From assembly GCA_028874795.1 (NCBI GenBank), contig JAPPHT010000037.1:1-39681 (forward strand): DNA of 39,681 nucleotides. Direction: 5' to 3'. Shown here in pieces: positions 16,085 through 24,081 of this stretch. Under the pieces are notes generated by a model. The model was given only the letters and a program-made list of their open reading frames with translations. It searched no databases and was not told the DNA's origin. The translations under genes and the position numbers were made by a program. Numbering within the stretch: the stretch's first letter is position 1; every line of letters begins with the position of its first letter. The DNA comes from Chloroflexota bacterium. GTDB taxonomy: Bacteria; Chloroflexota; Dehalococcoidia; Lucifugimonadales; Australimonadaceae.

Positions 16085-16630
16085 TTACGGCACCGGCGCC
16101 AGAAGCGCTTCGTCCGCCCGGCGGGAGATCACGTCCACCGTCTCGACCACGCTCGCACCCGACGTGTCCAGCCAGAGGCCCAGCCCCAGCATCTGCTCCC
16201 GCAGCTCCCTGTCCAGATAGGCGAACCTGCCGGCGACGTGCTTCTCCACGCGCCCCCGGTCCCGGTCGACCGCAACGCCAACCGGCGGCGCGAGCACGAC
16301 CAACCGCACAAGCCGGTGGGCGAGCACTTCCCTGTACCGCGCCAATCGCGGCCGCAGAACGACGTCGTCGACGATCGGAGTGAAACCGGCGTCCATGAAC
16401 GAGCCCGCAAGAAGCGCGGCATTATGCGCGCCCAGGTCCAACTGCGCATCGGACACGGCCAGGGGCTCCTGACCCGGCGCCAAGTACCCGGAGACCACCA
16501 TCTCCCGCACCAGGTCAACCTCGATGTGGGCCGACGCGCCGAGCCTTGCCGCAAGCTCCCTCGAAACCGTCGTCTTCCCGACGCCGGGGATGCCGGTGAT
16601 GAGCCAAATGCTGTCGGCGAGAGCGAGCAT
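16085..16630 (-). CDS. Small P-loop NTPase / kinase-like protein
   Basis: A 181-residue single-domain P-loop protein beginning with a hydrophobic strand and Walker A WLITGIPGVGKTTVSRELAA (residues 9-28). It continues with a second strand (HIEVDLVREM), LVVLAPPVGVAVDRDRGR (a lid-like Arg-rich region) and a helical C-terminus. This layout matches the AAA_33/phosphotransferase type, akin to shikimate or chloramphenicol kinases. The small-molecule or RNA substrate is unknown. Convergent with the PAS-LuxR gene. Confidence 0.75.
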   Translation of the reverse strand: MLALADSIWLITGIPGVGKTTVSRELAARLGASAHIEVDLVREMVVSGYLAPGQEPLAVSDAQLDLGAHNAALLAGSFMDAGFTPIVDDVVLRPRLARYREVLAHRLVRLVVLAPPVGVAVDRDRGRVEKHVAGRFAYLDRELREQMLGLGLWLDTSGASVVETVDVISRRADEALLAPVP

Positions 16631-17035
16631 GTTCCCTCCCCTCCGATGATCACGAGTCCGCGGTCCATCATCGCACAGGCGGTAAGCGTGTCAGGAAGGG
16701 CAACCTCACCCCCCTCCGCAGGGCCCTCACCCCGCCGGTTCACCCTCTCCCCAGCCCTCTACCCCTCAAGAGACCTGCGTAGCTCCATACGTGGGTTGCA
16801 GCGGGGCGCTTCCAGTACCCTCTCCCTAGCCCTCTCCCCTTGTAGGGCGAGGGGATGAGACACCCACACCACCACCGCCCCGGCGGAGGCTGCGCGGACG
16901 TCCCGCATCGCCGCGGCTCACTTGCGCATCCGCCCGCTCAGGCGCATGATGGCGGCGCCAGGACTGACGCCGGGCGCGCTCGTCCGGCATCTTTACAGAC
17001 GGCGAAGCAAGACGTACCGAACCGGGAGGGCATCG
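16631..17035. repeat. Hairpin repeats between divergent genes
   Basis: No gene. It holds CCCTCACC and CCCTCTCCCC/GGGGAGAGGG-type hairpin pieces (about 16724-16768 and 16810-16856). It also holds a fragment CAAGAGACCTGCGTAG (16768-16783), which resembles the left end of the second mobile family (see 22721-22871). The last 100 bases before the amidohydrolase are free of repeats. Confidence 0.5.
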
Positions 17036-18169
17036 ATGGCGAAGAACGGATTCAGCATCCTGGACAGCGACATGCACATCATGGAGCCGCCGGACCTGTG
17101 GGAGCGATACATCGACCCCGAGTTCAAGTCGGCGGCGCCCCGCGGGAGGACATCCGAGAACGTACGAGACCTCGGGGTGTACTACCCGAACAACGAGTCC
17201 GGACAGCGGACGACCGGCACGCCGCACCGCGGGCACAACTACGCGCGTAACCAGGTGCTGTACCGGGACCACTCGGCGCGCGGATGGTCGCCGGAGGTCC
17301 AGTTGGAGGCGATGGACGTGGAAGGGTTGGACGTGGCCGTGCTGTTCCCCAGCAGGGGGCTCAGCGTGCTGACCGTGCCCGACCTGGACCCCCGGTTCGC
17401 CGCCGCCATCGCGCGGGCCTACAACGACTGGCTGTACGACTTCTGCCAGGGGGACAACGTACGGCTGCTGGGCGCGGGGATGATCTCGGTCTACGACGTC
17501 AACGACGCCGTCCAGGAGGCGTACCGCGTCGTCGAGGACCTGAAGTTCAAGTCGGTGTTCGTACGCTCCAACATCGTAAACGGCAAGAACTGGCACGACC
17601 CGTACTACGAGCCGCTGTGGAACGCGCTGGAGGAGCTGGGGATACCGCTGGGGTTCCACGAGGCGTCGGGGTCCCGGTCACACCAGAGCGCCGAGAACTA
17701 CGACCCGAACTTCGGTCTGCGGCGCATCTACGCGCAGCCGTTCGAGCAGATGCTGGCCATCGGCAGCTTCGTGGCCGGGGGCGTGCTGGAGCATCACCCG
17801 CGGCTGAACGTGGCATTCCTGGAGGCGAACTGCGCATGGCTGCCGTGGATGCTCTGGCGCATGGACGAGGGGTACGAGCGCGAGGCGGACATCTTCATGG
17901 AAGACCTCACGATGGCGCCGAGCGAGTACTTCAGGCGCCAGTGCGTCGTGTCGGTCGAGCCGGACGAACTGCCGGCGAAGTACACGATCGACGCGTTCGG
18001 CAACGACAACATCGTCTTCTCGACGGACTACCCGCACGGGGACTCGAAGTACCCGGCGGCGGTGGACAGCTTCTTCGAGCTGCCGCTCACCGACGAGGAC
18101 CGTCGCAAGATCCTGTGGGACAACTGCGCGCGCTTCTACTCGGTCGCGGGCGTGCCGAGCCCGGCGTAA
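17036..18169 (+). CDS. Amidohydrolase_2 family metal-dependent hydrolase/decarboxylase
   Basis: A 377-residue TIM-barrel protein of the amidohydrolase_2 group, which includes aromatic-acid decarboxylases such as ACMS decarboxylase. The first strand reads ILDSDMHIMEPPDLWERY, a modified metal motif with one His (His14) where many relatives have His-x-His. Further metal-site residues are the His of LGFHEASG and the Asp of FSTDYPHGD. GGGAGG stands 6 nt before ATG 17036. The frame is open back to 16922 without a ribosome site. The substrate is unknown; the SDR gene that follows is convergent, so it stands alone. Confidence 0.88.
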   Translation: MAKNGFSILDSDMHIMEPPDLWERYIDPEFKSAAPRGRTSENVRDLGVYYPNNESGQRTTGTPHRGHNYARNQVLYRDHSARGWSPEVQLEAMDVEGLDVAVLFPSRGLSVLTVPDLDPRFAAAIARAYNDWLYDFCQGDNVRLLGAGMISVYDVNDAVQEAYRVVEDLKFKSVFVRSNIVNGKNWHDPYYEPLWNALEELGIPLGFHEASGSRSHQSAENYDPNFGLRRIYAQPFEQMLAIGSFVAGGVLEHHPRLNVAFLEANCAWLPWMLWRMDEGYEREADIFMEDLTMAPSEYFRRQCVVSVEPDELPAKYTIDAFGNDNIVFSTDYPHGDSKYPAAVDSFFELPLTDEDRRKILWDNCARFYSVAGVPSPA

Positions 18170-18185
18170 GGCCGGGCGCGGCGGC

Positions 18186-18956
18186 CTATTCGCTCGGGTC
18201 TATCGCGAGCACGCCGTCAACCACGACGACCTGGTGGCCGGAGAGCTCCATCGGGGCCTCGGCGGCGAGGACGTAGCGGTCCCCGACCGATTCGATGGGG
18301 GCCATGCCGGATCGGTACTGCTCCTCGATGTCCTCGGTCCAGATCCCACGGTAGCGACCGCCGCCGCTTCCCGGGCCCATGCTGACGATGCAGATGTTGT
18401 GCTCAGCCTCCTCGGCCGCCACGTGATTGGTGAAGGAGCGCACCGCCACCTTGCTCATGGAGTACATCGCGCTGCCGATGTTGTCCGTGCGCGTCGAGGC
18501 CTTCAGCGCGCCCTGCCCGATGTTGATGATGTGGCCGGAGCCCTGCGCCTCCATGTAGGGGATGACGTACTTCGTACAGAGGATGACGCCGATCAGGTTG
18601 GTCCTGACGACGTTGTCGATGAACTCTTCCTCCATGTCACGGATGCGCGGCCACGGCGTCTTCCCTCCGCCCGGGAAGTGCGTCACGATGGCGGCGTTGT
18701 TCAGCAGGACGTCGATCCGTCCGTAGCGCTCGTGGACCTCCTCCATGAGCGACTCCACGTCGTCTTCGATGCGCACGTCGGTCGGCACGGTGAGGACCTC
18801 CGCTCCGGCGGACGCCACCTCCTCCGCAACCGCGTCCATCGGCGCCACGTCGGCTATGGCAAGCCGGGCGCCCGCCGCGGCGAAGGTGCCGGCCACGAAG
18901 CGTCCGATGCCCGACGCTCCGCCCGTGATGATGACGACTTTGCCTTCTACGGACAC
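18186..18956 (-). CDS. Short-chain dehydrogenase/reductase (SDR)
   Basis: A 256-residue classical SDR, an NAD(P)H-dependent oxidoreductase. The nucleotide motif TGGASGIG is at 11-18, the NNAA motif at 86-89, and the YxxxK active site at Tyr165/Lys169. The usual serine in the NISS strand motif is replaced (NIGQ, 145-148) with a small insertion before the Tyr; Ser154 may stand in. Asp36 after the second strand favours NAD. GTG start with AGGAGGTG just upstream. Convergent with the amidohydrolase, 16 bp away. Confidence 0.9.
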   Translation of the reverse strand: MSVEGKVVIITGGASGIGRFVAGTFAAAGARLAIADVAPMDAVAEEVASAGAEVLTVPTDVRIEDDVESLMEEVHERYGRIDVLLNNAAIVTHFPGGGKTPWPRIRDMEEEFIDNVVRTNLIGVILCTKYVIPYMEAQGSGHIINIGQGALKASTRTDNIGSAMYSMSKVAVRSFTNHVAAEEAEHNICIVSMGPGSGGGRYRGIWTEDIEEQYRSGMAPIESVGDRYVLAAEAPMELSGHQVVVVDGVLAIDPSE

Positions 18957-19412
18957 GTCACACCTCCTGGGATCCTTGCGTAACCTTCCACTTCACCGAG
19001 GGGCCTCAGCCTCCTGCCCGACACCGGTCCACCCCCATACTAACCTTCTGCCATCAAGGGGGAGGGATGCGCGCCCACTCCCAAGCCCCACCGGTTCACC
19101 CCCATCCTAACCTTCCCCCGTCAAGGGGGAAGGGACACGCACCCACTCCCAACCCCACCGGCTCACCCTCTCCCCGTGTAAAGACCCTTGCGTGACCCCT
19201 CCACACCACCGAGGGCCCTCACCCCCGCATCAAGTGCGGGGCAGGCTCTAACCCTCTCCCCCAGGAGAGGGAACCAAACATCCTGACCCTTCCAATCGCA
19301 CTTCCACTCACTTACGCAAAGGTCTCCTCAAGGGAGAGGGGGACCAGACAACGCTACTCCGGACGCGAGTCCATCAGGCGGCAGACGCGAGCTCGTCAGG
19401 CCCGGGGCCGGG
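18957..19412. repeat. Long repeat cluster
   Basis: No gene. Starting near 19030, variants of the CCTTCCCC-loop-GGGGAAGG hairpin appear: one with loop ATCAA (about 19045-19067, imperfect) and a perfect one with loop GTCAA (about 19111-19133). Then comes the inverted-repeat element of 19181-19326, listed separately. From 19345 to 19412 nothing is recognised. Confidence 0.6.
19181..19326. mobile_element. Second-family inverted-repeat element, copy at 19.2 kb
   Basis: The left end AAGACCCTTGCGTGA (19181-19195) and the reverse complement of the right end, GAGACCTTTGCGTAA (19312-19326), match at 12 of 15. Inside are the CCCCGCATCAAGTGCGGGG unit and a CCTCTCCCCCAGGAGAGG hairpin. The element sits between a CCTCTCCCC arm and a GGGAGAGG arm. 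A close relative lies at 35911-36053 and a diverged one at 22721-22871. Confidence 0.6.
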
Positions 19413-20717
19413 TCAGGCGTTCCGCAGGCTCTCCGCCTGTCTCTCGATCCGCTCCTCCACGGTCATGTTGAAGAGGCGCTCGCCCTCCTGGCGGTCGACG
19501 ACGGCGACGACGCCCGGCAGCGGGACCATCTCCTCCGCCTCAGGTCCCCTGACGATACCGATGGGGTCGATGCCGTCCTGCATCCTGGCCAGCTGTTCCT
19601 TCCACAGCCGGTGCATGAGCAGCACTCCCCTGTCGGATGAGCCGAAGGTCATCTTCTCGAAGTCAGGGAAGCCGCCGCGCTCCTCGCGGCCCTGACTGCT
19701 CATGGTCACTTCGTCCTCCCAGATGGGGCCCTGGCGCAGCGGATGGCCGAAGTTCCACCAGTAGCCGACGTCCTCCACCCAGCCCTCGTAGAACGGACCG
19801 CCCGAGTCGAGCGGACGGTCGGCCTGGAACCGTCGCAGTGCGGCCTCGCTGACCTGGCCGCTCTCGTCGAAGGGCTCGAAGTGCACGCCGAACCAGCGAG
19901 TCGAGAAGTCGTCGATCGGCACGGCCCAGTTCATGGTGTCGGTCCGGGCGCGCTGGCACGGGAGCACCGCATGCGTTTCGTGGTACTCGTAAAGTCCCTT
20001 CGTCCGGGTGTTCTGGAGCGTCACGTAGCAGGCGCCCCATGGGGTTTCCTCGAACTTGATGGGGGTTGGCGGGTCGCCGTCACGGCCATGGTGGAAGCCG
20101 TGGACGGGCTCGACGCCCTTGAACCACCCGTGCGCGATCTCGCGGTGCCAGACATCGAGGACGTTGTCGAGGGTCTGCAGCAGCGCATTCGACCTCTGTA
20201 TGCGGTTGCCCTTGCCCGCGACGCGGAGGCCGTCCTTACGGAACAGGATGGGGTAGCGGGGGAACGGCGGCTGCAACTCCGGGGGGCCCATGTAGGCGAA
20301 GATCAGCCCGCCGACCTCGACGCACGGGTACGAGGGGTGTTTCACGGACGCCCTAAAGCGGTCGTTCGTCTCCGCCGGCATCTCCAGGCAACTGCCGTCG
20401 CGGTCGTACAGCCAGCCGTGGTAGAGACACCGCAGGCCGTTGTCCTCGACGCGTCCGTAAGAGAGTGACACGCCCCGATGAGAGCAGTGGTCGGCCAGGA
20501 GGCCCGGCCTGCCGCTGGCGTCGCGGAAAAGCACGAGGGTCTCGCCGAGCACCTTGAGCTTCACAGGGTTCTTCGCGCTCGGGACGACGTGTCCGCGCCC
20601 GCCGTCCAGGTTCGCCGAGGTCTCGACGGGCAGCCAGTAGCGCCGGAAGAGATCTCCCGACGGTGTTCCGGGCCCCATCCTGAAGATCTGGTCGCCTTCC
20701 TCGTTGCTGAATGCCAT
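19413..20717 (-). CDS. Rieske non-haem iron oxygenase, alpha subunit
   Basis: A 434-residue ring-hydroxylating-type oxygenase. The Rieske [2Fe-2S] site is Cys78-x-His80 and Cys97-x2-His100 (DHCSHRG ... CLYHGW). The mononuclear iron site is DNVLDVWHREIAH, giving Asp188, His191 and His196. This resembles O-demethylase/phthalate-type single-subunit oxygenases. It needs a ferredoxin reductase, which is not encoded nearby. ATG 20717 follows AGGAGGGTG; the open frame to 20924 is not coding. It is divergent from the two racemase-like genes, sharing a 176-bp control region, which suggests a common pathway. Confidence 0.9.
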   Translation of the reverse strand: MAFSNEEGDQIFRMGPGTPSGDLFRRYWLPVETSANLDGGRGHVVPSAKNPVKLKVLGETLVLFRDASGRPGLLADHCSHRGVSLSYGRVEDNGLRCLYHGWLYDRDGSCLEMPAETNDRFRASVKHPSYPCVEVGGLIFAYMGPPELQPPFPRYPILFRKDGLRVAGKGNRIQRSNALLQTLDNVLDVWHREIAHGWFKGVEPVHGFHHGRDGDPPTPIKFEETPWGACYVTLQNTRTKGLYEYHETHAVLPCQRARTDTMNWAVPIDDFSTRWFGVHFEPFDESGQVSEAALRRFQADRPLDSGGPFYEGWVEDVGYWWNFGHPLRQGPIWEDEVTMSSQGREERGGFPDFEKMTFGSSDRGVLLMHRLWKEQLARMQDGIDPIGIVRGPEAEEMVPLPGVVAVVDRQEGERLFNMTVEERIERQAESLRNA

Positions 20718-20893
20718 GGACCCACCCTCCTGTCGCAGGGAGCGATGCCGCCGGGCGGCCTCCGAAACGGCCGGTGAGCAGCCTGACGAAGACACCGATG
20801 CGCCGCGCCGCCTTCGTCGCTCACGGCGCTCCCGGCGGGCGTAGTATAGCGCCGTGTTGAGACGGTGAACCTGCCGGATGCAAGGAGAGGCGC

Positions 20894-21655
20894 ATGACAT
20901 CGGTCCAGACCGGCCCCTACGCATGGCGAGCGCGAGCAGGCATGATCACGCCGTCCGGCGTTCACGAGATGAACTCGTTCGAGTTCTACCTGATGGCGCC
21001 TCCCGGCGTCAGCGTGGCGATGACGTCGCTGCACACCAGGGGCTGGGGTCCGGACATCGACTCCTTCGTGCGTCTCGAAGAGGCCACGCAGGAGATCGCG
21101 GAGCGGGGCGTCGGCTCGCTGGTGCAGGCCGGGACCCCGCACGTCGTTCACCGTGAGTGGCCCTACCACCGGGTCATCGTGGAGCGGATCAACGCCGTCA
21201 CGAACATCCCGGCGAGCACGGACATCGGCGCGTGCATGGACGCGATGCAGCGTCTCGGCATGTCCAGGGTCGTGCTGCTGAGCCCGTTCAGGGACCCGGA
21301 CAACGAGGCGCTCACGGCCTACGTGTCCCACGCGGGGATCGAGGTCGTCGCGTGGGACTCGATCCTGGACCACGTGGTGGGCGCCACGGGGAACTTCATG
21401 TACGACATCGCGACGCTGCCGCTGTCGACGGTCTACGCGGCGGCCCGGAGACTCTACGCCGCGAACGCAGACCGAGCCGACGGGATATGGATCACGGGCG
21501 CCGCGATGCCCAGCGTCGGCATCGTCGAAGCGCTCGAGGGGGACGCCGGGGCGCCAGTCGTCAGCAGCATGCAGGCGATGGCGTGGACGGGCATGCGGCT
21601 CGCCGGGCTGAGCCAACGCATCGAAGGCTTCGGGCGGCTCGTGCGGGAGTTCTAG
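20894..21655 (+). CDS. Asp/Glu racemase-superfamily (maleate isomerase / arylmalonate decarboxylase-like) protein, first paralogue
   Basis: A 253-residue two-lobed protein of the maleate isomerase/arylmalonate decarboxylase family, with landmarks GMITPSG, FEFYLMAP, LGMSRVVLLSPF and APVVSSMQAMAWTGMRLAG. The two positions where relatives carry catalytic Cys read LVQAGTPHVV (about 77-86) and WITGAAMPS (199-207), so both cysteines are absent. Its only Cys (114, GACMDAM) is in a helix elsewhere. AAGGAGAGG precedes ATG 20894. A 17-bp gap leads to a second paralogue with the same substitutions, so the pair probably forms an operon and perhaps a heteromer. Confidence 0.82.
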   Translation: MTSVQTGPYAWRARAGMITPSGVHEMNSFEFYLMAPPGVSVAMTSLHTRGWGPDIDSFVRLEEATQEIAERGVGSLVQAGTPHVVHREWPYHRVIVERINAVTNIPASTDIGACMDAMQRLGMSRVVLLSPFRDPDNEALTAYVSHAGIEVVAWDSILDHVVGATGNFMYDIATLPLSTVYAAARRLYAANADRADGIWITGAAMPSVGIVEALEGDAGAPVVSSMQAMAWTGMRLAGLSQRIEGFGRLVREF

Positions 21656-21672
21656 ACAAGGGGAGAGGCATC

Positions 21673-22437
21673 GTGGGAGTAGCACACACGCCAGGCAGGC
21701 CGTACGGCTGGCGAGCGCGCATAGGCCTCCTCCAGCCGGGCATCATTTCCGACACCAACCCGTTCGAGTTCTACATGATGGCCCCTGAGGGCGTGCAGAT
21801 GGTGCTCACGTCGCTCGGCCTTGGCGGCATGTCCGTGGCCAACTACGAACGCGCGCTGGCCGGCCTGGAAGGCCCGGTGGAGCGCCTGCTCCCCCGCAAA
21901 CCGAACGCGATCATCCAGACAGGCATCCCTCCGCTGGTGCACGCCGGATGGGGCGTGGAGGCGGAGCTCCGGGAGCGCGTAGCGAGGCTGACGCCCGTGC
22001 CTTACATCACAGACGCAGCGGGCAGCATCGCGGCGATGAAGGCGGTAGGGATACGCCGAGTAGTCGTCGTGAGCGCCTTTGAGGACCCCCTGCCCGACCT
22101 CATCAAGAGCTACCTTGCCCATGCGAAGGTGGAGATGGTTGGGCACGTCAACGCGGCGGCAGGTTCCGACCTCGAGAGCGGAGAGTTACCGCTCCTGACG
22201 GTGTATGAGGCTGCCCGCTCTGTTTTCGAGGAGCACGCAGCAGAGGCCGACGGCATCTGGATCACGCAGGCGTCGATGCCCAGCGCCGGGGTCATCGCGG
22301 AACTGGAGCGAGACCTCGGTGTCCCGGCCGTATCGAGCGCCCAGGCGCTGATGTGGGCGGGGCTGCGACTCGCGGGGATCAGCGACCGCATCGACGGTTT
22401 CGGCCGGTTGTTCGACGTTCCGGAGTTCGGCGCTTAG
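21673..22437 (+). CDS. Asp/Glu racemase-superfamily protein, second paralogue
   Basis: A 254-residue paralogue of the preceding gene, sharing PYGWRARIGLLQPG, FEFYMMAPEGVQM, ADGIWIT, MPS and AVSSAQALMWAGLRLAG. The catalytic-cysteine sites read IIQTGIPPLVH and WITQASMPSAG: no Cys, but the same Q-x-G-x-P and WIT-x-A-x-MPS patterns as its neighbour. There is no cysteine at either site, so the usual two-base thiol mechanism is excluded. GTG 21673 with GGAGAGG upstream is the likely start; the frame is open back to 21157 over the first gene. Confidence 0.82.
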   Translation: MGVAHTPGRPYGWRARIGLLQPGIISDTNPFEFYMMAPEGVQMVLTSLGLGGMSVANYERALAGLEGPVERLLPRKPNAIIQTGIPPLVHAGWGVEAELRERVARLTPVPYITDAAGSIAAMKAVGIRRVVVVSAFEDPLPDLIKSYLAHAKVEMVGHVNAAAGSDLESGELPLLTVYEAARSVFEEHAAEADGIWITQASMPSAGVIAELERDLGVPAVSSAQALMWAGLRLAGISDRIDGFGRLFDVPEFGA

Positions 22438-23026
22438 GGAGGCCCGTACCCTACAGCCCCACCTACTCAACCCCTTCCTGGCTGGCCCTCTCCCTCTCCT
22501 TCAGCCGCGCAGTCAGAAATCGCGCTTCACAGCGGCGGGTCCTTGCGTAGCTGCGCCAACTGCGGCGTCGTTCTTCCCACCCACCCACCCGTACGCTTGT
22601 GGGGGACACCCCCACACCCCCGACAGAGGGGGTCCCCTCTGCACTCCCCGATCAGGCACTCCCATCCCCACCGGTTCACCCTTACCGGCCACCCTCCTGG
22701 CGGCGACCTTTCCCCATCAAGAGACCCTTGCGTAACCCGTGTGTCGACGCCACGCCCCACCGAGGGCCCTCACCCGCGCGCTGAAGCGCGCCGCCCTCTC
22801 CCCCAGGAGAGGGGACCAGACCCCTGAGAGATGCTTCGGCTTCGCTCAGCATGACATTCGTGCAAGGGCCCGATCAAAGGGGAAGGGACCAGGCGCCTTC
22901 TCCATGCGGACGCGTTGCAGGGGCCACGGCCGACGCATACCATGACGCAAGCATCGTCGGCCGCCGTGTCGGACGGCCGTATCAGAGCCAGCAAGCCAAC
23001 GCGTATCGCAGGCGAGGAGGTATGCC
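22438..23026. repeat. Long repeat-rich intergenic region
   Basis: No gene supported. Fragments of the GTCCTTGCGTAGC end (about 22538), CCCACCC-rich DNA, and a CCGGCCACCCTCCTGGCGGCGACC unit lead to the element at 22721-22871, listed separately. From 22878 to 23026 no repeat is seen apart from the start of the next gene's leader. Confidence 0.55.
22721..22871. mobile_element. Second-family inverted-repeat element with clear loop duplication
   Basis: The left end GAGACCCTTGCGTAA (22721-22735) is mirrored by TTCGTGCAAGGGCCC (22857-22871). ATCAA flanks both sides (22716-22720 and 22873-22877), with CCCC to the left and AGGGGAAGG to the right, as expected for insertion in a hairpin loop. The interior has the CCGAGGGCCCTCACCC segment, a CCTCTCCCCCAGGAGAGG hairpin and a CTGAGAGATGCTTCGG...CAGCATGACA unit. 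Confidence 0.6.
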
Positions 23027-24079
23027 ATGAGCACGATCATGTACGCAGGGACAGCCGAGGGCGTGTTCACGATCGAGGGAGACAACGGCGCCTGGGAAGT
23101 GCGATCAAGGGGCCTCGGCCAGTGGCAGGTGAATGACATCGCACTGGTCCCCGGCTCGCCCAACAAGATCCTGGCGGGCACGCGCGGCGACGGAGTCCTC
23201 GTGAGCGAGGACGGCGGCCAGAAGTGGACGAAGCCGAACCGCGGCCGTACGGGCCCGGCCAAGGTCAGATGCGTGACGGTCTCGCCGCACGACCCCGCGA
23301 CGTGGTACGCGGGCACGGAGCCGATCGGCGTCTGGGTCACCCGGGACTCCGGCGAGAGTTGGGAGCAGTTCGACTCGCTGTGGGACATCCCCTCCATCGC
23401 AGGGATCGACTACCCGGTGCAGTCGGTCGAGCCGCACGTCCGCGACATCGTCGTCGACCCGTCCAACCCCGACACGATCTACGCATCGCTCCAGGTCGGG
23501 TACATGGCGAAGACCGTGGACGGAGGCAGGACGTGGGCGATGGTCAACGACAACGTGGACGCCGACATCCACAACGTAGTCGCCCGCCCCGACGACCCGA
23601 AGCACGTCTACGTATCCACGGGCGGCCATGACAACCGGCTCGGCACCTCGCCGGGGAGAGCGCTGTACGAGACGCTCGACGGAGGAGAGTCCTGGCGGCC
23701 GATGGCGATGGAGTTCGAGCAGGAGTACTCGGTGCCGCTGGCCCTGCACCCGCTCGACCCCGACGTGCTGTACTCCGCGCTGGCCTACGGACCACCTCCG
23801 CTGTGGAACCGCGAAGGCGGCGCCAGGAGCACCCTGGTCCGTTCCAACGACGGAGGAGCGTCGTGGCAGGCGGCCTACACCGGTTTCGAGGAGGTCGAGC
23901 ACGACTACGTCGAGGCGATCGCCTTCGACGAGTCCGCGCCCGATCACATCTACATCGGCACGCGGGGCGGCGGGGTGTTCACCAGCCGCGACGCAGGCGA
24001 GTCCTGGTCGAGGGTCGAGGTTGACCTGCCGGAGATCATCGAGCTCCGCGTGGTCTCGACGGACGAAGCGGGCGGCTGA
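23027..24079 (+). CDS. Asp-box (BNR) beta-propeller protein
   Basis: A 350-residue protein made of repeated propeller blades with six Asp-box turns: SEDGGQKW, TRDSGESW, TVDGGRTW, TLDGGESW, SNDGGASW and SRDAGESW. Such repeats occur in sialidases and in YCF48/HCF136-like proteins. The sialidase catalytic Arg triad and FRIP motif are not seen, so it is probably a binding or scaffold protein. No signal peptide is visible, so it is likely cytoplasmic. GAGGAGG precedes ATG 23027. The stop is 2 bp before the next start, implying translational coupling with the dehydrogenase homologue. Confidence 0.87.
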   Translation: MSTIMYAGTAEGVFTIEGDNGAWEVRSRGLGQWQVNDIALVPGSPNKILAGTRGDGVLVSEDGGQKWTKPNRGRTGPAKVRCVTVSPHDPATWYAGTEPIGVWVTRDSGESWEQFDSLWDIPSIAGIDYPVQSVEPHVRDIVVDPSNPDTIYASLQVGYMAKTVDGGRTWAMVNDNVDADIHNVVARPDDPKHVYVSTGGHDNRLGTSPGRALYETLDGGESWRPMAMEFEQEYSVPLALHPLDPDVLYSALAYGPPPLWNREGGARSTLVRSNDGGASWQAAYTGFEEVEHDYVEAIAFDESAPDHIYIGTRGGGVFTSRDAGESWSRVEVDLPEIIELRVVSTDEAGG

Positions 24080-24081
24080 TC

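Noticed and set aside
19030-19345. Regularly spaced similar hairpins resembling a CRISPR array
   Set aside because: Units are of different families and lengths, spacers are not uniform and no cas gene is present.
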